Of a stretch of 59,951 nucleotides of DNA, positions 59,638 through 59,951 are shown one piece after another. Source of the DNA: Acidobacteriaceae bacterium (lineage in GTDB: Bacteria; Acidobacteriota; Terriglobia; Terriglobales; Acidobacteriaceae); assembly GCA_903642225.1 (NCBI GenBank), contig CAHJWI010000026.1, positions 1-59,951 on the forward strand, written 5' to 3'. Position 1 is the stretch's first letter, and the number at the start of each line of letters is the position of its first letter. A model generated the notes under the pieces. That model made no database searches. It was not told where the DNA came from and worked only from the letters and a program-made list of their open reading frames with translations. Made by a program: the position numbers and the translations under genes.

Positions 59638-59951
59638 CTACATCTGCCCGGCGATTCGATCTTGATTTACCACCCGCAACAACGGCACCGTCATCGCCGT
59701 CGACACCACAGCCATCATCACAAACACCGTAAACAACCCAGCACTCAACAGCCCCTCCCGGTACCCAATCGTCAGCACGATTAACTCCACCAGCCCACGC
59801 GTGTTCAGCAATACTCCCAGCTGCCCCGCCTCCCACCAGGGCAGCTTCGCCGCCCGCGCCGCCAGCGTCGCCCCGCCCACCTTGCCCGCAACCGCCACCA
59901 CCAGCACCAGCCCAAACCACCGCAGCCCGCCCGCACTGCTCAGCGTCTTCC
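59638..59951 (-). CDS. Cation:proton antiporter (CPA2-like), C-terminal part, truncated by window edge
   Basis: The minus-strand frame is open from the window edge to 59638 and encodes about 103 residues with three hydrophobic segments. The stretch GQLGVLLNTRGLVELIVLTI and FTVFVMMAVVSTAMTVPLLR match the last helices of Kef/NhaS-type antiporters. The start and most of the protein lie outside the window, so the transported ion and any regulatory domain cannot be judged. Internal GTG/ATG codons seen near 59907 are not real starts. Confidence 0.75.
   Translation of the reverse strand, partial: KTLSSAGGLRWFGLVLVVAVAGKVGGATLAARAAKLPWWEAGQLGVLLNTRGLVELIVLTIGYREGLLSAGLFTVFVMMAVVSTAMTVPLLRVVNQDRIAGQM

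Overview
The window reads as a chromosomal segment of a G+C-rich, Gram-negative soil bacterium, most likely an acidobacterium of the Terriglobia/Acidobacteriaceae type. This is inference, drawn from the mix of families: a SigK/RskA-like sigma/anti-sigma pair, YncE-like propeller lipoproteins with a GCGNN start, bactofilin, an M61 peptidase, DinB proteins, MsrPQ, Ku/LigD, and apolipoprotein N-acyltransferase with lipobox proteins that imply an outer membrane. No phage, insertion sequence, integrase or CRISPR array was found. Most genes are housekeeping or conserved accessory genes.

Layout. 0-3.5 kb: class Ia ribonucleotide reductase (nrdA, cut by the window edge, then nrdB) and an XRE-cupin regulator. 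3.6-6 kb: a CDF-like metal transporter divergent from zinc-free L28/L33 genes, then a glycine-zipper lipoprotein. 6-13.5 kb: a minus-strand series of an M29 aminopeptidase, a Tat-exported aminotransferase, a GCS2-type carboxylate-amine ligase, an exported small protein, an ATP-grasp ligase with a histone-H1-like lysine tail, and an esterase, with a second esterase divergent. 13.6-19 kb: the rpsP-khpA-rimM-trmD-rplS translation cluster, rnhB and a PIG-L deacetylase. 19-24 kb: msrQ/msrP, a fumarylacetoacetase-like hydratase, tmRNA (ssrA) and an exported aldose epimerase. 24-28 kb: the NHEJ pair ligD and ku flanking a DUF1330 gene.

28-34 kb: an EF-hand protein, an ApbE-DUF2271 fusion and a PepSY membrane protein in one tight operon, then an M61 peptidase and two tandem tRNA-Arg genes. 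34-41 kb: nadK, a TlyA-type methyltransferase, an ECF sigma/anti-sigma pair, a propeller lipoprotein, a YdcF-like protein and tsaC. 41-49 kb: a TrmH methyltransferase, rarA, and a minus-strand run lnt, prfB (with a classic programmed +1 frameshift), DinB, a CoA-binding protein and dsbD. 49.5-60 kb: a large APC permease with a Usp-like tail, a small AT-hook protein, a methyltransferase, bactofilin, an exported unknown, an enolase-superfamily racemase/OSBS with a GNAT acyltransferase partner, mazG, DinB, ffh and the 3' end of a cation:proton antiporter.

The best candidate for an undescribed system is the two-ligase/two-esterase cluster at 8.7-13.5 kb, which looks able to make and hydrolyse an amide- or ester-linked small molecule or peptide tag. 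Second is the EF-hand/ApbE-DUF2271/PepSY locus at 28.4-31.4 kb, which looks like an extracytoplasmic flavin redox module without an obvious flavin acceptor. Third is the racemase plus GNAT pair at 54.5-56.5 kb, which resembles a D- to L-amino-acid conversion pathway. All three are inferences from gene content; no database search was possible.
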